64,000 nucleotides of DNA, from NCBI RefSeq assembly GCF_037975245.1, contig NC_092561.1, positions 17,677,001-17,741,000 on the forward strand, read 5' to 3'. Position 1 is the first letter of the stretch. Every line of letters starts with the position of its first letter. The translations under genes and the position numbers were made by a program. The notes beneath the pieces were generated by a model. The model was not told where the DNA came from. It ran no database searches and was given only the letters and a program-made list of their open reading frames with translations. Positions 11,596 to 20,590 of the stretch are shown here, piece after piece. This DNA comes from Apostichopus japonicus (Eukaryota > Echinodermata > Holothuroidea > Aspidochirotida > Stichopodidae).

Positions 11596-13499
11596 GAGAG
11601 AGTTCCCTGTCTCTGGGACAGTAGGTGGGGCTTGTCCGGTAGACTCACTGGGACGTCCATGAGGAGTTGGGGGATCTCGGCGAACCAGGGTCTGCGAGGC
11701 CAGAACGGGGCTATTAGTGTGAACCTGCCCTTGGAGTTCTGAATTTTCCTGAGGACTTGTCCGATCATACATAGCGGCGGGAAGATGTACGCATCCATGT
11801 GGTCCCAGGAGAGGGACATTGCGTCCGTGTGGTAGGCCAGGGGGTGGAATCGTCTGGAACAGAAGGTCTGGAGTTTGTTGTTCTTGTGTGTTGCGAACAG
11901 GTCTATCGTGGGCCTGCCGAAGATCGAAAAGATTCTGTCGCAAGTCTCCTGTTCCAGAGACCATTCGTTGGGGTCTATATGCCCCCTGGATAGGGCGTCC
12001 GCCATCACGTTGAGCTTGCCTGCGATGTGGGAAGCCCTTAGGATCGTGCCGGAGTCCTCGGCCGCTGTTATCACCTCCCACGCGAGTCGGCACAGTCTCT
12101 CTGAGCGGGTGCCCCCCTGCCGATTGATGTAGGCCACCACTGTCGTGTTGTCGGTGAAGATTGTGGTTATCGTTCCCTGTACGTGGTCGTTGAAAGCTTC
12201 CAGGGCTCTTTTGACCGCCATCATCTCCAGGATGTTGATGTGGAGAGATGTTTCTGTTTGGGACCACGTCCCCCATGCTGTGCGATTGCTCCAGTGAGCT
12301 CCCCATCCGGACAGTGACACGTCCGTCGTTATCGATGTCATTGGTAGCTGTATCGCAAAGGGTACCCCTGAACTCCAGTTGTTTGGGTCGAGCCACCATC
12401 GAAAGTGTTGTGTGACCTCCTCTGACCTGTAGATGAGCGTTGTTTTGTCTGGGTCTGTAGGGTCTGCGGACCTCAGCAGGTGCAGTTGCAGAGGTCGCAT
12501 GTGTAGCCTGCACAGTCTCACTATATCGACGAGGCTGGCCATGAGTCCCAGGGCCCGGAGCCATGTCCCCGTTGGTGACCCCCGGTGTGCCAAGATCTGT
12601 TGTGTGGTCGCCTTGACTGCCGCGACTCTTTCTTCTGAGGGTCGGGCTACCCCGGTGGTGAAGTCCAGTATGGCCCCGAGGAACTGGATCGTCTGGGAGG
12701 GTGATAGCCGTGATTTCTTCTGGTTCACGATCCAGCCCAGTTCTTGAAGGGTCTGGAGCGTTTTGTGGACGTTGTTGGTTGCTTCTGATAGACTGTTCCC
12801 TACTACCAACCAGTCGTCTAGATATACGTAGAGGGTGACCCCTCTTTTTCTGAGGTAGGCGACTACTGCTCCCGCGACTCTCGTGAAGGTTCTGGGAGCC
12901 GTGGCTAGGCCGAATGGGAGCGCCCGGAACTGGTAGTCTTGTTCTGCGTACCGGAACGCTAGGAATCGTCGGTGTTCTTTGTGTATCAAGATGTGCAGGT
13001 AGGCGTCCCGTAAGTCTACGGTCGCCGCCCACATGCCCTTTCTGAGTAGGGGTAATATTAAGTTTAAGGTCTCCATACGGAAGTGTTTTGGTCTGATGTG
13101 TTTTGTGTTCAGGGGTTTTAGGTTTAGAATGGGACGCCAGGTGCCGTCCCGTTTTTTGGTCAGAAAAAAGGAGGACCGGAAGAGTGGTCCCGTCTCTTCC
13201 GGAACTCTTGTAATTGCCTGCTTGGCCAGCAGGGCCAGAATTTCCCCTTCTAGGGCTAAGCGTTTGACGGGGTCCGTGGGTGTGAGTGTCTGCCTTCCTC
13301 CGCCCCCGAAAGGTGGGCTGGAGGAGAATTCTATTTTGTACCCGTGTTTGACTGTGTCCAACACCCACTTGTCCCCGCCAATAAATTCCCATTGCTGGGA
13401 GAAGTTTGTTAGTCTCCCTCCCACAGGCGGAATGGCCGCGGTGAGGTGGGCACCCCTAGGGCTGGGCGGCGAACGCTGGTCGATTGGAGGAGCGGTCAC
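11394..13499 (-). CDS. DIRS reverse transcriptase-RNase H-methyltransferase-like polyprotein
   Basis: The RT domain shows FFLTKKRDGTWRPILNLKPL, VDLRDAYLHI, FRALPFGLATAPRTF and the catalytic YVYLDDWLVVG (about 12806-12830). An RNase H domain follows with TDVSLSGWGAH, HINILEMMAV, FTDNTTVVAYIN and ADALSRG. After it comes TIDLFATHKNNK and APFWPRRPWF, the segment often described in DIRS elements as a DAM-like methyltransferase region. The open frame has no ATG before the RT motifs (the first possible start at 13499 is GTG). It overlaps the end of gag by about 44 bases in the +1 frame, so expression by frameshifting or reinitiation is inferred. It also overlaps the recombinase frame at its 3' end. 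No internal stop was found. Confidence 0.92.
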   Translation of the reverse strand: MTAPPIDQRSPPSPRGAHLTAAIPPVGGRLTNFSQQWEFIGGDKWVLDTVKHGYKIEFSSSPPFGGGGRQTLTPTDPVKRLALEGEILALLAKQAITRVPEETGPLFRSSFFLTKKRDGTWRPILNLKPLNTKHIRPKHFRMETLNLILPLLRKGMWAATVDLRDAYLHILIHKEHRRFLAFRYAEQDYQFRALPFGLATAPRTFTRVAGAVVAYLRKRGVTLYVYLDDWLVVGNSLSEATNNVHKTLQTLQELGWIVNQKKSRLSPSQTIQFLGAILDFTTGVARPSEERVAAVKATTQQILAHRGSPTGTWLRALGLMASLVDIVRLCRLHMRPLQLHLLRSADPTDPDKTTLIYRSEEVTQHFRWWLDPNNWSSGVPFAIQLPMTSITTDVSLSGWGAHWSNRTAWGTWSQTETSLHINILEMMAVKRALEAFNDHVQGTITTIFTDNTTVVAYINRQGGTRSERLCRLAWEVITAAEDSGTILRASHIAGKLNVMADALSRGHIDPNEWSLEQETCDRIFSIFGRPTIDLFATHKNNKLQTFCSRRFHPLAYHTDAMSLSWDHMDAYIFPPLCMIGQVLRKIQNSKGRFTLIAPFWPRRPWFAEIPQLLMDVPVSLPDKPHLLSQRQGTLSHPDIKGLQLVAWRLSGLPYDREAFQKQLPRWQPTLEGERPQRLTIPVCGSSTNGADRDRYCCLLPL

Positions 13500-14037
13500 T
13501 GTCCCGTCTGGTCGACGTGGAGCCTCTGCCTCCTCTGGGGGCCCAGGGGCGGGTCGGACGGAAGGCTGCCCCCCGGCTTCGGCCTCTGAGAGCTCCTCTG
13601 CTCATAGATTTGGCGGGTGCTGCTCTCATTCCCCTAGGTGCTCTGCTCTCCCTCGGGCGGAAGGGTCTGGTTCTCTGGGTAGGTGGGGGTCGGAATTCTG
13701 ATTTGGCCAGAGTCTCCCTTCGGGCCACCTCTTCCTGCAGTTTCTTTTGGAAGCAGCCCGCAAAAAGGTCTTCCCCGAGGATTGGTAGTTCCAGCATTCT
13801 GTCCTTCGCCTCCGTCGAAGGCCAATGGATGGCGGAGACGATGTTTTGTCTACGGGCCTTTACGGACCTGGTAGCGACCCTTGCAAATTGATCGTACGCG
13901 AGTCTGACGAGGGGGCCCAGCAGCAGGAGGAGCTGGCCCGCTTCGTCCCTGGATACTTGGCTGCTGTCCTCAGGGAGCTGTTGGTGGTGTCGCATAAGGA
14001 CTTCGGCTGATAGCATTAGTACCGATGCGAACTTCAT
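13456..14037 (-). CDS. DIRS gag-like protein, C-terminal segment
   Basis: Begins at an ATG whose last two bases overlap the stop of the upstream gag frame (ATGA at 14037-14034). It encodes a helical segment with SAEVLMRHHQQLPED and DEAGQLLLLLGPLVRLAYDQ, then ARRQNIVSAI. The tail is rich in arginine, proline and glycine and is typical of nucleic-acid-binding gag C-termini. Similar helical segments lie inside a single gag frame in other DIRS elements as I recall them. This copy may therefore carry a frameshift, or a genuine stop-start arrangement. The frame is open upstream to 14160 but there overlaps the first gag segment. Confidence 0.75.
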   Translation of the reverse strand: MKFASVLMLSAEVLMRHHQQLPEDSSQVSRDEAGQLLLLLGPLVRLAYDQFARVATRSVKARRQNIVSAIHWPSTEAKDRMLELPILGEDLFAGCFQKKLQEEVARRETLAKSEFRPPPTQRTRPFRPRESRAPRGMRAAPAKSMSRGALRGRSRGAAFRPTRPWAPRGGRGSTSTRRDSDRSSNRPAFAAQP

Positions 14038-15560
14038 GCCCGAACCTCTACCAAAAGCTCTTCTAGCTTCCTCTGGTCCGGGGTCTTGAACACGTGTGTG
14101 GATGAGGCCCCTTGTTCGGCTTTTAATCTCTCCTTGGCCTCCTGGGGGATGGTTGGGCATCTAAATAGATCCTTCCATGCCTCGTCAGGTACCCTGACCG
14201 CTCTATCTGCCCTGGCCGGGAAGGCCGTCCACTTGGTCTTGTTGGCAATGGCCTCAAATCTGTCATAACAGGTTGCGTCTACTGGTATGGTAGTTTTGGG
14301 CTTATATGACGCTTCGCCGGTCGCCGTCAATTTTGATACCCGGCCCGCCTTCTGCGGTTGCGTCTCGGGTTCCTCGAACCCCAGGTGTCGTCTGAATATG
14401 TCTGCCGCCCGTGTTATTAGCTCCTGTGGGAGGGCTCCTCCTGTCACGGGTGCTTCCTCCGGTTCGTAATTGTGACCAAAGCTGTCCTCCATAGGATCGT
14501 AGTCGAGAGGATCTGGATCTATGGGCTCCCCTTCGTCCTCCAAGCCGGAAAGATTCACCGACGCTCTGCAATCCAGAGCGTCCGGGTCCGGGGCCGGTTG
14601 CGGGGCCATGGTCGATACGGGGCTGGTAGGGCCCGGTGCCACGTCGGCTACCGTGGACGTCCTTTGCTCCAGCAGGGGCCGTAGCAGGCCGGTGAGTTTG
14701 GAAAGCCAAGCTGGTTCCTCTTCCTGACGCCGTCTCGGGGACCGGCGCCTTCTCTTGGATCTTCTGTATCCATCGTCGGAAGAGTCCGAGGACTCGTCGG
14801 AGATTGGAGAGTATCTCTTCCTCTCTCTACGTCTTGGGGATCTTGTATGCGACCCCGATCTCTCCCTTCTGGGTCGGCGGGAGGACTCTCTCTCCCTACT
14901 TTCTCGGGCCGGGATCTCCGTCTGAACCCGCCTCTCCGGCTCCCTGTCCGGCTCCCTGGAACGGGACCGGCTCCGTCTCCGCGTCCCCTCGGTTGCTCTC
15001 TCTTTAGGACCCGAGCCTCCCACGGCCAGGGGGCCGCGCTCTGTGGGTCTGTTTAGCTGCGGCCCGGACTGAGACGGAGTCTCCAGCCCGGCCGAGCTGT
15101 GCCTCTGCTTTGGAGGTCTTTTCCTGGCAGGAGCCTTGCCTTTGCTCCTGCCCTTCCCTCTGGCCGTAACTGATCCGGACGTAGCCGGGGCCGTTAGGGG
15201 AATTCTTTCTCTTTCTCTTTCCTCTCTCTCTACCTCTTTCTCTCCTTCGGCCCTCTCCTGGCCACTCTCCTCCACCTCTCTCTCTACTACTCCCTCCTCC
15301 TCTCTATCTCCCGTTATTCCTGGAACCTCCGGCGCCCCGATTGCGCTCGGGATCGAGTCCAGCCTTCCCTGGAGCTTGCTACGTAAGCCCTCAAGCCACA
15401 GGTCGATGTCCTGCCACTGAGCTGGTGTAAACTTAATACACACCAGGCAGGGGTCTCGTCGAGTGCAGGATCTGCATTTTGGACAAAGGTCGTGTTCGTC
15501 CCAGGCTCTGCCTGGGCGAAACATAGAGCAGTTGATGCACTTCAATGGATTGCGTGACAT
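14034..15560 (-). CDS. DIRS gag-like protein, N-terminal segment (508 aa)
   Basis: Starts at ATG 15560. The first 45 residues hold paired cysteines (CINC, CPKC, CRSC, then CLVC), a likely zinc-binding module near the N-terminus. The middle is highly charged with many RS, RE and RR dipeptides and acidic stretches, resembling an SR-type RNA-binding linker. The C-terminal third has FGHNYEPEEAP, HLGFEEPET and WTAFPARADRAVRVPDEAW, a conserved-looking folded region. It ends in TGA overlapping the ATG of the next segment. The likely role is packaging of the retrotransposon RNA; identification rests on position and general character rather than a catalytic motif. Confidence 0.75.
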   Translation of the reverse strand: MSRNPLKCINCSMFRPGRAWDEHDLCPKCRSCTRRDPCLVCIKFTPAQWQDIDLWLEGLRSKLQGRLDSIPSAIGAPEVPGITGDREEEGVVEREVEESGQERAEGEKEVEREERERERIPLTAPATSGSVTARGKGRSKGKAPARKRPPKQRHSSAGLETPSQSGPQLNRPTERGPLAVGGSGPKERATEGTRRRSRSRSREPDREPERRVQTEIPARESRERESSRRPRRERSGSHTRSPRRRERKRYSPISDESSDSSDDGYRRSKRRRRSPRRRQEEEPAWLSKLTGLLRPLLEQRTSTVADVAPGPTSPVSTMAPQPAPDPDALDCRASVNLSGLEDEGEPIDPDPLDYDPMEDSFGHNYEPEEAPVTGGALPQELITRAADIFRRHLGFEEPETQPQKAGRVSKLTATGEASYKPKTTIPVDATCYDRFEAIANKTKWTAFPARADRAVRVPDEAWKDLFRCPTIPQEAKERLKAEQGASSTHVFKTPDQRKLEELLVEVRA

Positions 15561-16159
15561 GCTGAATAACCGGATTAAGGAAGATTACTTCTTAGTGATA
15601 AATGAACAACAATAGAAGCTTAACGTAAGAGGGGAGAACTAGGGAGGGAATTAGGCTTAGGTGGAGCGTAGCGTAACCTAGCAACGGTAAACAAGGTAAC
15701 GCTACGGGGTGGCCTAACATGAAAATGCAAGCTGAAACAAAAATGAGAGAGCGAGAAATACATACGAAAAAGAGTGAATATATGTGAGCAATATGAATCC
15801 CCAAAAGGGGGACGAGAGAAACTAATTGGGGGGAAGAAAGCTAGTAAACAAGCTAAGAAAACACAAAAACAACAACACGCTTTAGCGTGGGGAGGAATAG
15901 GGCGGGAACCTAGGCAGTTTCGCGGAACTGCTAACCCCGCCGCAAACCAACCCGAGGAGGAAACGCACTACGAAAACAGTCCCCAAAACCCTCCCTTTTT
16001 GATAAAAAGGATACTTATCGGTCAGGAAAGGACTGTCAAACTTCTAAAGATCCGAAGCTAAAAAACTTCCGGCGATCGTCGAAGAAAACCAAGACAATTT
16101 TCCAAGGAAACTATCCACAAGAAAAATATGCGTGTAGGCACTTGGAATGGTAGAATGAA
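15561..16159 (-). other. DIRS 5' leader
   Basis: About 600 bases between the right terminal repeat and the gag ATG. No protein-coding signal recognised. It presumably contains the promoter and leader of the element's transcript, but no TATA or initiator could be assigned. Confidence 0.5.
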
Positions 16160-16277
16160 AAAGGAGGAGGGACCGGAAGGGGGGTCCGGTCATAGAGGGC
16201 GCACAGTGTTATTTATTTACCAGGACTTTATAGGCACGGTAGAATGAGGTGCTAAGGTTGTGAGGAGACAGGTAAGC
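16160..16277 (-). repeat. DIRS right inverted terminal repeat
   Basis: Reverse complement of 9804-9921 over 118 bases. It continues outward for 16 bases (16278-16293, GAGGAGCGAAGTAAAT) in sequence shared only with the internal complementary region, marking the right terminus. Confidence 0.93.
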
Positions 16278-16293
16278 GAGGAGCGAAGTAAAT

Positions 16294-16837
16294 TAAAGGA
16301 TACTACTGTAACTCATGGGGTAGAGAAGGCCATAGAAAACAGAAATCTACCAGAGATACTGCTCCCTTGGTACAAATGTCAATCAAAGTAAACCAAATTT
16401 TCTTCAAAACCTGCTGCAAAATGTGATATTACTGTTATACTAGTTCTAGCTGTAACATACTGTACATCATATGTAATTAAAGAGTTCATTTAGAAATTTA
16501 GCTACGGCAATAAAGAAATCAATTTGCATCCGACCAACTCCATCCCTGATGCCACACCATACTCTCCCCTTCTGTACATCACAGCCATCCCTACTAGCCC
16601 TCCATATCAACTACCCATCCCCCCACTTTTGCCCATCAACAACTGCCTTCTCCCTCCCCCATTCAACCCACCCTAACTGATTAGGGTACAGTACTGTTTG
16701 TTCAACCTCTCATTAATCCTGAATAATTAATTGCACCACCCTTCCCTTCTGTGCACCCTCTGACCCCCAACTATTCCCACCTGCACTTCAACCTGCCCAA
16801 ATCTGCCAACCCCACCCTCAACAAACGTGACAAATTT
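16294..16837. other. Intergenic, C-rich stretches, no gene recognised
   Basis: Pyrimidine-rich runs at 16540-16660 and 16740-16815 lie between AT-rich segments. No open frame with a recognisable domain. No clear continuation of the LINE found on the other side of the DIRS element. Confidence 0.4.
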
Positions 16838-17253
16838 CATTTCATTTATTTATTTTTGTTCTATCACAACATAAGTATGACATATATGACATAGAAGGAG
16901 ATAAGAAACAAAACTTGTGAAAGGAAGTGTTCTAAAAAAACCCTATAGGGGCTTTTCGGGTAGTGACACTCCCTGAAAAAATACAGAACTTTTACAATTA
17001 GAAAAGAGAACCAAAAGAAGAAAACAAACAGAACCACCCTTACTCTCCCTTCCATCCCTCCCCCCCTCCCCCCAGTTTCATTTCGCATTACATGTTGATG
17101 AAGTGCTTTTGTAAGCTTTTTCTCAATAAAAGCAACTAAAGAAAGCATCGCCTTTACAGTGAAAGGTAGGGGATTCCAAAGTGCGATGGCCCAATGATGT
17201 AAGCTATTTTTAGAGAAATTGTTGTGACATTCTGTTGTGACAAAATGAAACAA
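16838..17253 (-). mobile_element. 3' remnant of a second non-LTR retrotransposon
   Basis: On the minus strand, NNFSKNSLHHWAIALWNPLP followed by SLVAFIEKKLTKALHQHV resembles the C-terminal end of LINE reverse transcriptase polyproteins (a basic FSKNSL-like segment, then WN-LP and an FKKKLK-like helix). Downstream is an untranslated tail ending near 16838 in a repeated AAATGAAAT motif, a typical LINE 3' terminus. No intact reverse transcriptase core is present. Confidence 0.6.
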
Positions 17254-20154
17254 CCATTAATGTAACTAGCATACTGTGCACAGTTCTCATCATCTCTTTA
17301 ACATGTGTACCGTACTGAATGTTGTTCCAAAATATTCCTTGAAATTCTTATTTTGTTGTGACATGCTGCCATAATGACCAACTTAGCTCAAAGCCCAATT
17401 ACCAACTTTCCCATAGATCTAATTAAATATTGTATCAACCAGACACACCACCAATGGCTATATCCAACTATCTCTCTCTCTATACAGTACTGTACCTCCT
17501 TCCAACTCCTATACATACCGGCAACATTCAAGTTACCCTTCTAAAAGACAACCCGAGATCAACGACCTTCCCAGTACTGATTAACTATTTCCTGTTTGGT
17601 TATTCGCTGCCAAAATATTGCCTGTCCCACTCCTTCACCACGTGCTTAACTACTGAGCGCAGCGCTGGTGGCTGAATGGCAGCCAATGCATTCAAGATGA
17701 CATACAACTTGGTCAGAAGGCCGTTGACAACCACAGAACAGCTTTTTCATACATATATATATATCCAGACTTCATTTTTCTTTCTTTGAAAGCGTTTAAC
17801 TCCCTGGTGGTTTCCTGTAGACACTAGCTCACACTGGAGGCTTGTTTTACTTATCTTGTGCCCAAAGGCTCTATTTACATTGCTTTCTATGCCTATTGAA
17901 TGTTCTAGCCTAGCCTCTGGCAATGATAAATGACAGGCAAGAAGACATTAAAGGAGCTACATCTCCTAGCTCTGTAGATGACATCTCCATCAGCAGTACT
18001 ATTAAGAGAGTCATCTCTATTGACTCCAAGTGTTAGTAGGCTAATTTAGTTTTAAACTGAAAAGTGCCTTTACCGGATGTGTGAGGCTTAAGTTTAAGAG
18101 ATTCTTCAAGTCATCATAAGAACAAGGAGGGCGCCCTCTAGAATTTGGCACTGTACATAGGTCCTAATACAGATGATCGTAGCTATAGAGGTCTGTGAAA
18201 CAGAGAAGAGTAATTGCATGGAAGGGCTTACCATTGCGCGAACACGCTGGGTGAATTTGCGCACACTGTAAAGCACTGGGTGGTTTACTATGCAGTTAGA
18301 GGCTCCACTAATACAGTTTCACCAAATGAAAATTATGTTTTAGGAAACACAATTTGAAGTGCGTAAAAACGGTCAGGTTGGCCTGAAACTGCGGTCGTAT
18401 GTTTCAAACGATCTATCCTTTGACAATAACAAACAAAAACATAAATGCTACTAGTGATCAAACTCATAATACTACCATGCAACGTAAACTCAGTCAGCTA
18501 ATAAAGTTTTGTGGAACTACATAGGACTGATGTGACAGCGCCATCTGTTAATTATGTTCCTGCTTTGGTAGCTCCGTTGAGCTTAAGCTGAGTTGCACCA
18601 TGTCAACCAAAATAAATTTATCTTATTCGAGGAGACACATAAAAGGTGTTAGATTAAATTATGCAAATTTAAGTCAAGTAGTACTCATTTTTGTTTAATC
18701 AGAACAATGGAAATAGGCACTCTACAAAATTGTGAAATTTACCTAAAAAACTACAATTCTAAGACCGTCAGAACTCCCTTGTAAAATGAAAACCACCATT
18801 CAACTGACCCTTTAAAATAATCCCCCCGAGACCGAATGGTACAGGCCAAGTTTGTTTTCTAAAAATTATCAAAGTCTGTCTAACTACACAGTGGGAGTTC
18901 ACTCCATAAGACCGTCTCTGATATTACAAGCTGAGGGTTGAACTTTTCGGAGAAAGACATGAAGAATTTTAGAAGAAGAAGTGAAAGAATCGGAGAAGAT
19001 CTGGAAGATGAGTTCCTTGAGAATTCATCCATCAGGGGACCCCTTGTGCCGAGGCATATATATTGCAAGACCTATTAACAATGAACGGGGACACACACAC
19101 TGACTGTACTGACAAGATTTTGTGTCAAATTCGATCTTAATTTTTGGAGTTTATACGGCACGCAAAAAATGTTCCTACAGCGCAGCGACCATTGGCAGCT
19201 CTTAGTATGGTTACTATGGTAATTGTCAACTTGTAATGAATATATCGATTTTATTTAATTTGTTATCATGTAAAAAGAATTCCTGGTCTACTTGCAATTT
19301 CAAATGACATTTATACAACAAGTTTCTGCATGTTTCATAGTCAAAATAGTCTCGGAACGAATGGATACCCCATTTCCCGTGATTGTAGCCCAATTCCGAT
19401 GTGTTGCATATTCATATCACATGATTCCAATGTGTTCATTGGTCATTCCAAGTTTTCTATGACTCTGTGGATAGCCACAAGATCACATGTCTTAAGTCTT
19501 CTACAGTATCTTCCAGCATTCTAGTTTCTTATGACCACTATGGTACTAGACTAGGCATATGTTTTAAACAAAACCACAAAAAGGTAGAGATTTTTTGTGA
19601 TTACCATGGTTACACCTTATCAAATAAGCAAACATCAATTACCGAGATGGTGTCACAACTGAGAAGCAAATCAGCTAGAATTCATGATGCCTGTAGCGAT
19701 TACAAAAGAATTTCAAGGCCTGTATACCTTTAAAAGGGAGTTAACAACCCTTTGCTTATACAAGCATAATGTTAAGTAACAGTATGGCACATTTACTATA
19801 TATTGGTCTGTTATTACAGTAGTTAATAGAATAATAGTTCTATAGAAACTAATATGAAATGAGTAAAACTGCCTCATGAGTTAGTAGGATTTGCATGTGA
19901 GAGGAAACAATTAGGGCAGTAATAAGCCAGTGATAAGTTTGGCATCTCATCGCTAACAGGAAGAAATTGTGATCTCTCTAGTTATAATATATCCGTAGAT
20001 GAGATATATTTAAGATTATATTGAGCATGTTCAGGAAGTTTCCTCACGTCTTGTTGCTGTTTCAAAGATTTCTGGAAATTTCCTGTAGCGGGAGTTTTTT
20101 TGGTGTAAAGTTCTGTCAAATGTCACCATAATGACTGTACAGAGGACCACTGAA
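17254..20154. other. Intergenic, no gene recognised
   Basis: AT-rich with a short TATA microsatellite at 17753-17763. The longest frames (19330-19733, 18880-19068) have no recognisable domain and no splice context. At 18127-18140 the palindromic AGGGCGCCCT stands out against the AT-rich background. Confidence 0.4.
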
Positions 20155-20590
20155 CCCTGCTCACCCTCCCCCCTCCCCTTCCCTCACCCTCCCCCTTCCC
20201 TCCCCTTTCCCCCTCCCTCCCCTTCCCTCACCCTCCCCTTCCCTCCCCTTTGCCCCTCTCCTTTCCCCTCTCCTTTCCCCCTCTCCTTTCCCCTCTCCTT
20301 TCCCCCTCCCTTTTCCCCCTCTCCTTTCCCTCTCCCCCTCCCCTCTCCCCTCTCCCCTCTCCCCTCTCCCCTCTCCCCTCTCCCCTCTCCCTTTTCCCCC
20401 TCCCCTTTCCCCTCCCCTTTCCCCCTCCCCTCTCTCCCCCTCCCCTCTCTTCGCCTCCTCTCTCTTCCCCCTCGCCTCTCTTCCCCTCGCCTCTCTTCCC
20501 CCTCCCCTCTCTTCCCCCTCCCTCTCTCCCCTCCCCTCTCTCCTCTCCCCTCCCTTCCCCCTCCCCTCTCTTCCCCTCCCCTTTTCCCAA
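20155..20590 (+). repeat. Long polypyrimidine (CCCTCTCC)n tract
   Basis: Roughly 430 bases are almost purely C and T on the plus strand, made of CCCCTCCC, CCTTTCC and CTCTCCC variants. Several open frames on both strands cover this block, but they translate only to Ser-Pro-Leu or Gly-Glu-Arg repeats and are not genes. Mirror-repeat pyrimidine tracts like this can form triplex (H-DNA) structures, and the complementary strand is G-rich. Confidence 0.95.

Larger units (their letters stand above)
9765..16293 (-). mobile_element. DIRS-family tyrosine-recombinase retrotransposon, 6.5 kb
   Basis: It carries, in minus-strand order, a gag-like gene, a reverse transcriptase with RNase H and a methyltransferase-like segment, and a tyrosine recombinase. 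The ends are inverted terminal repeats. An internal complementary region near the 3' end duplicates both extremities, as established for DIRS elements, which replicate through a circular intermediate and integrate by the recombinase. Base composition is clearly more GC-rich than the flanks. The reading frames overlap heavily and shift between genes. One frameshift splits the recombinase and another separates two gag segments, so this copy is probably not autonomous. It lies against a LINE tail on its left; no obvious LINE sequence continues on its right. Confidence 0.93.

Noticed and set aside
11600-13392. Long minus-strand open frame upstream of the recombinase, rich in Arg, Pro, His and Gly
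   Set aside because: It runs antiphase to the reverse transcriptase over the same bases, has low-complexity composition typical of a shadow frame, and shows no domain. Only its last part (after about 11595) is recombinase.
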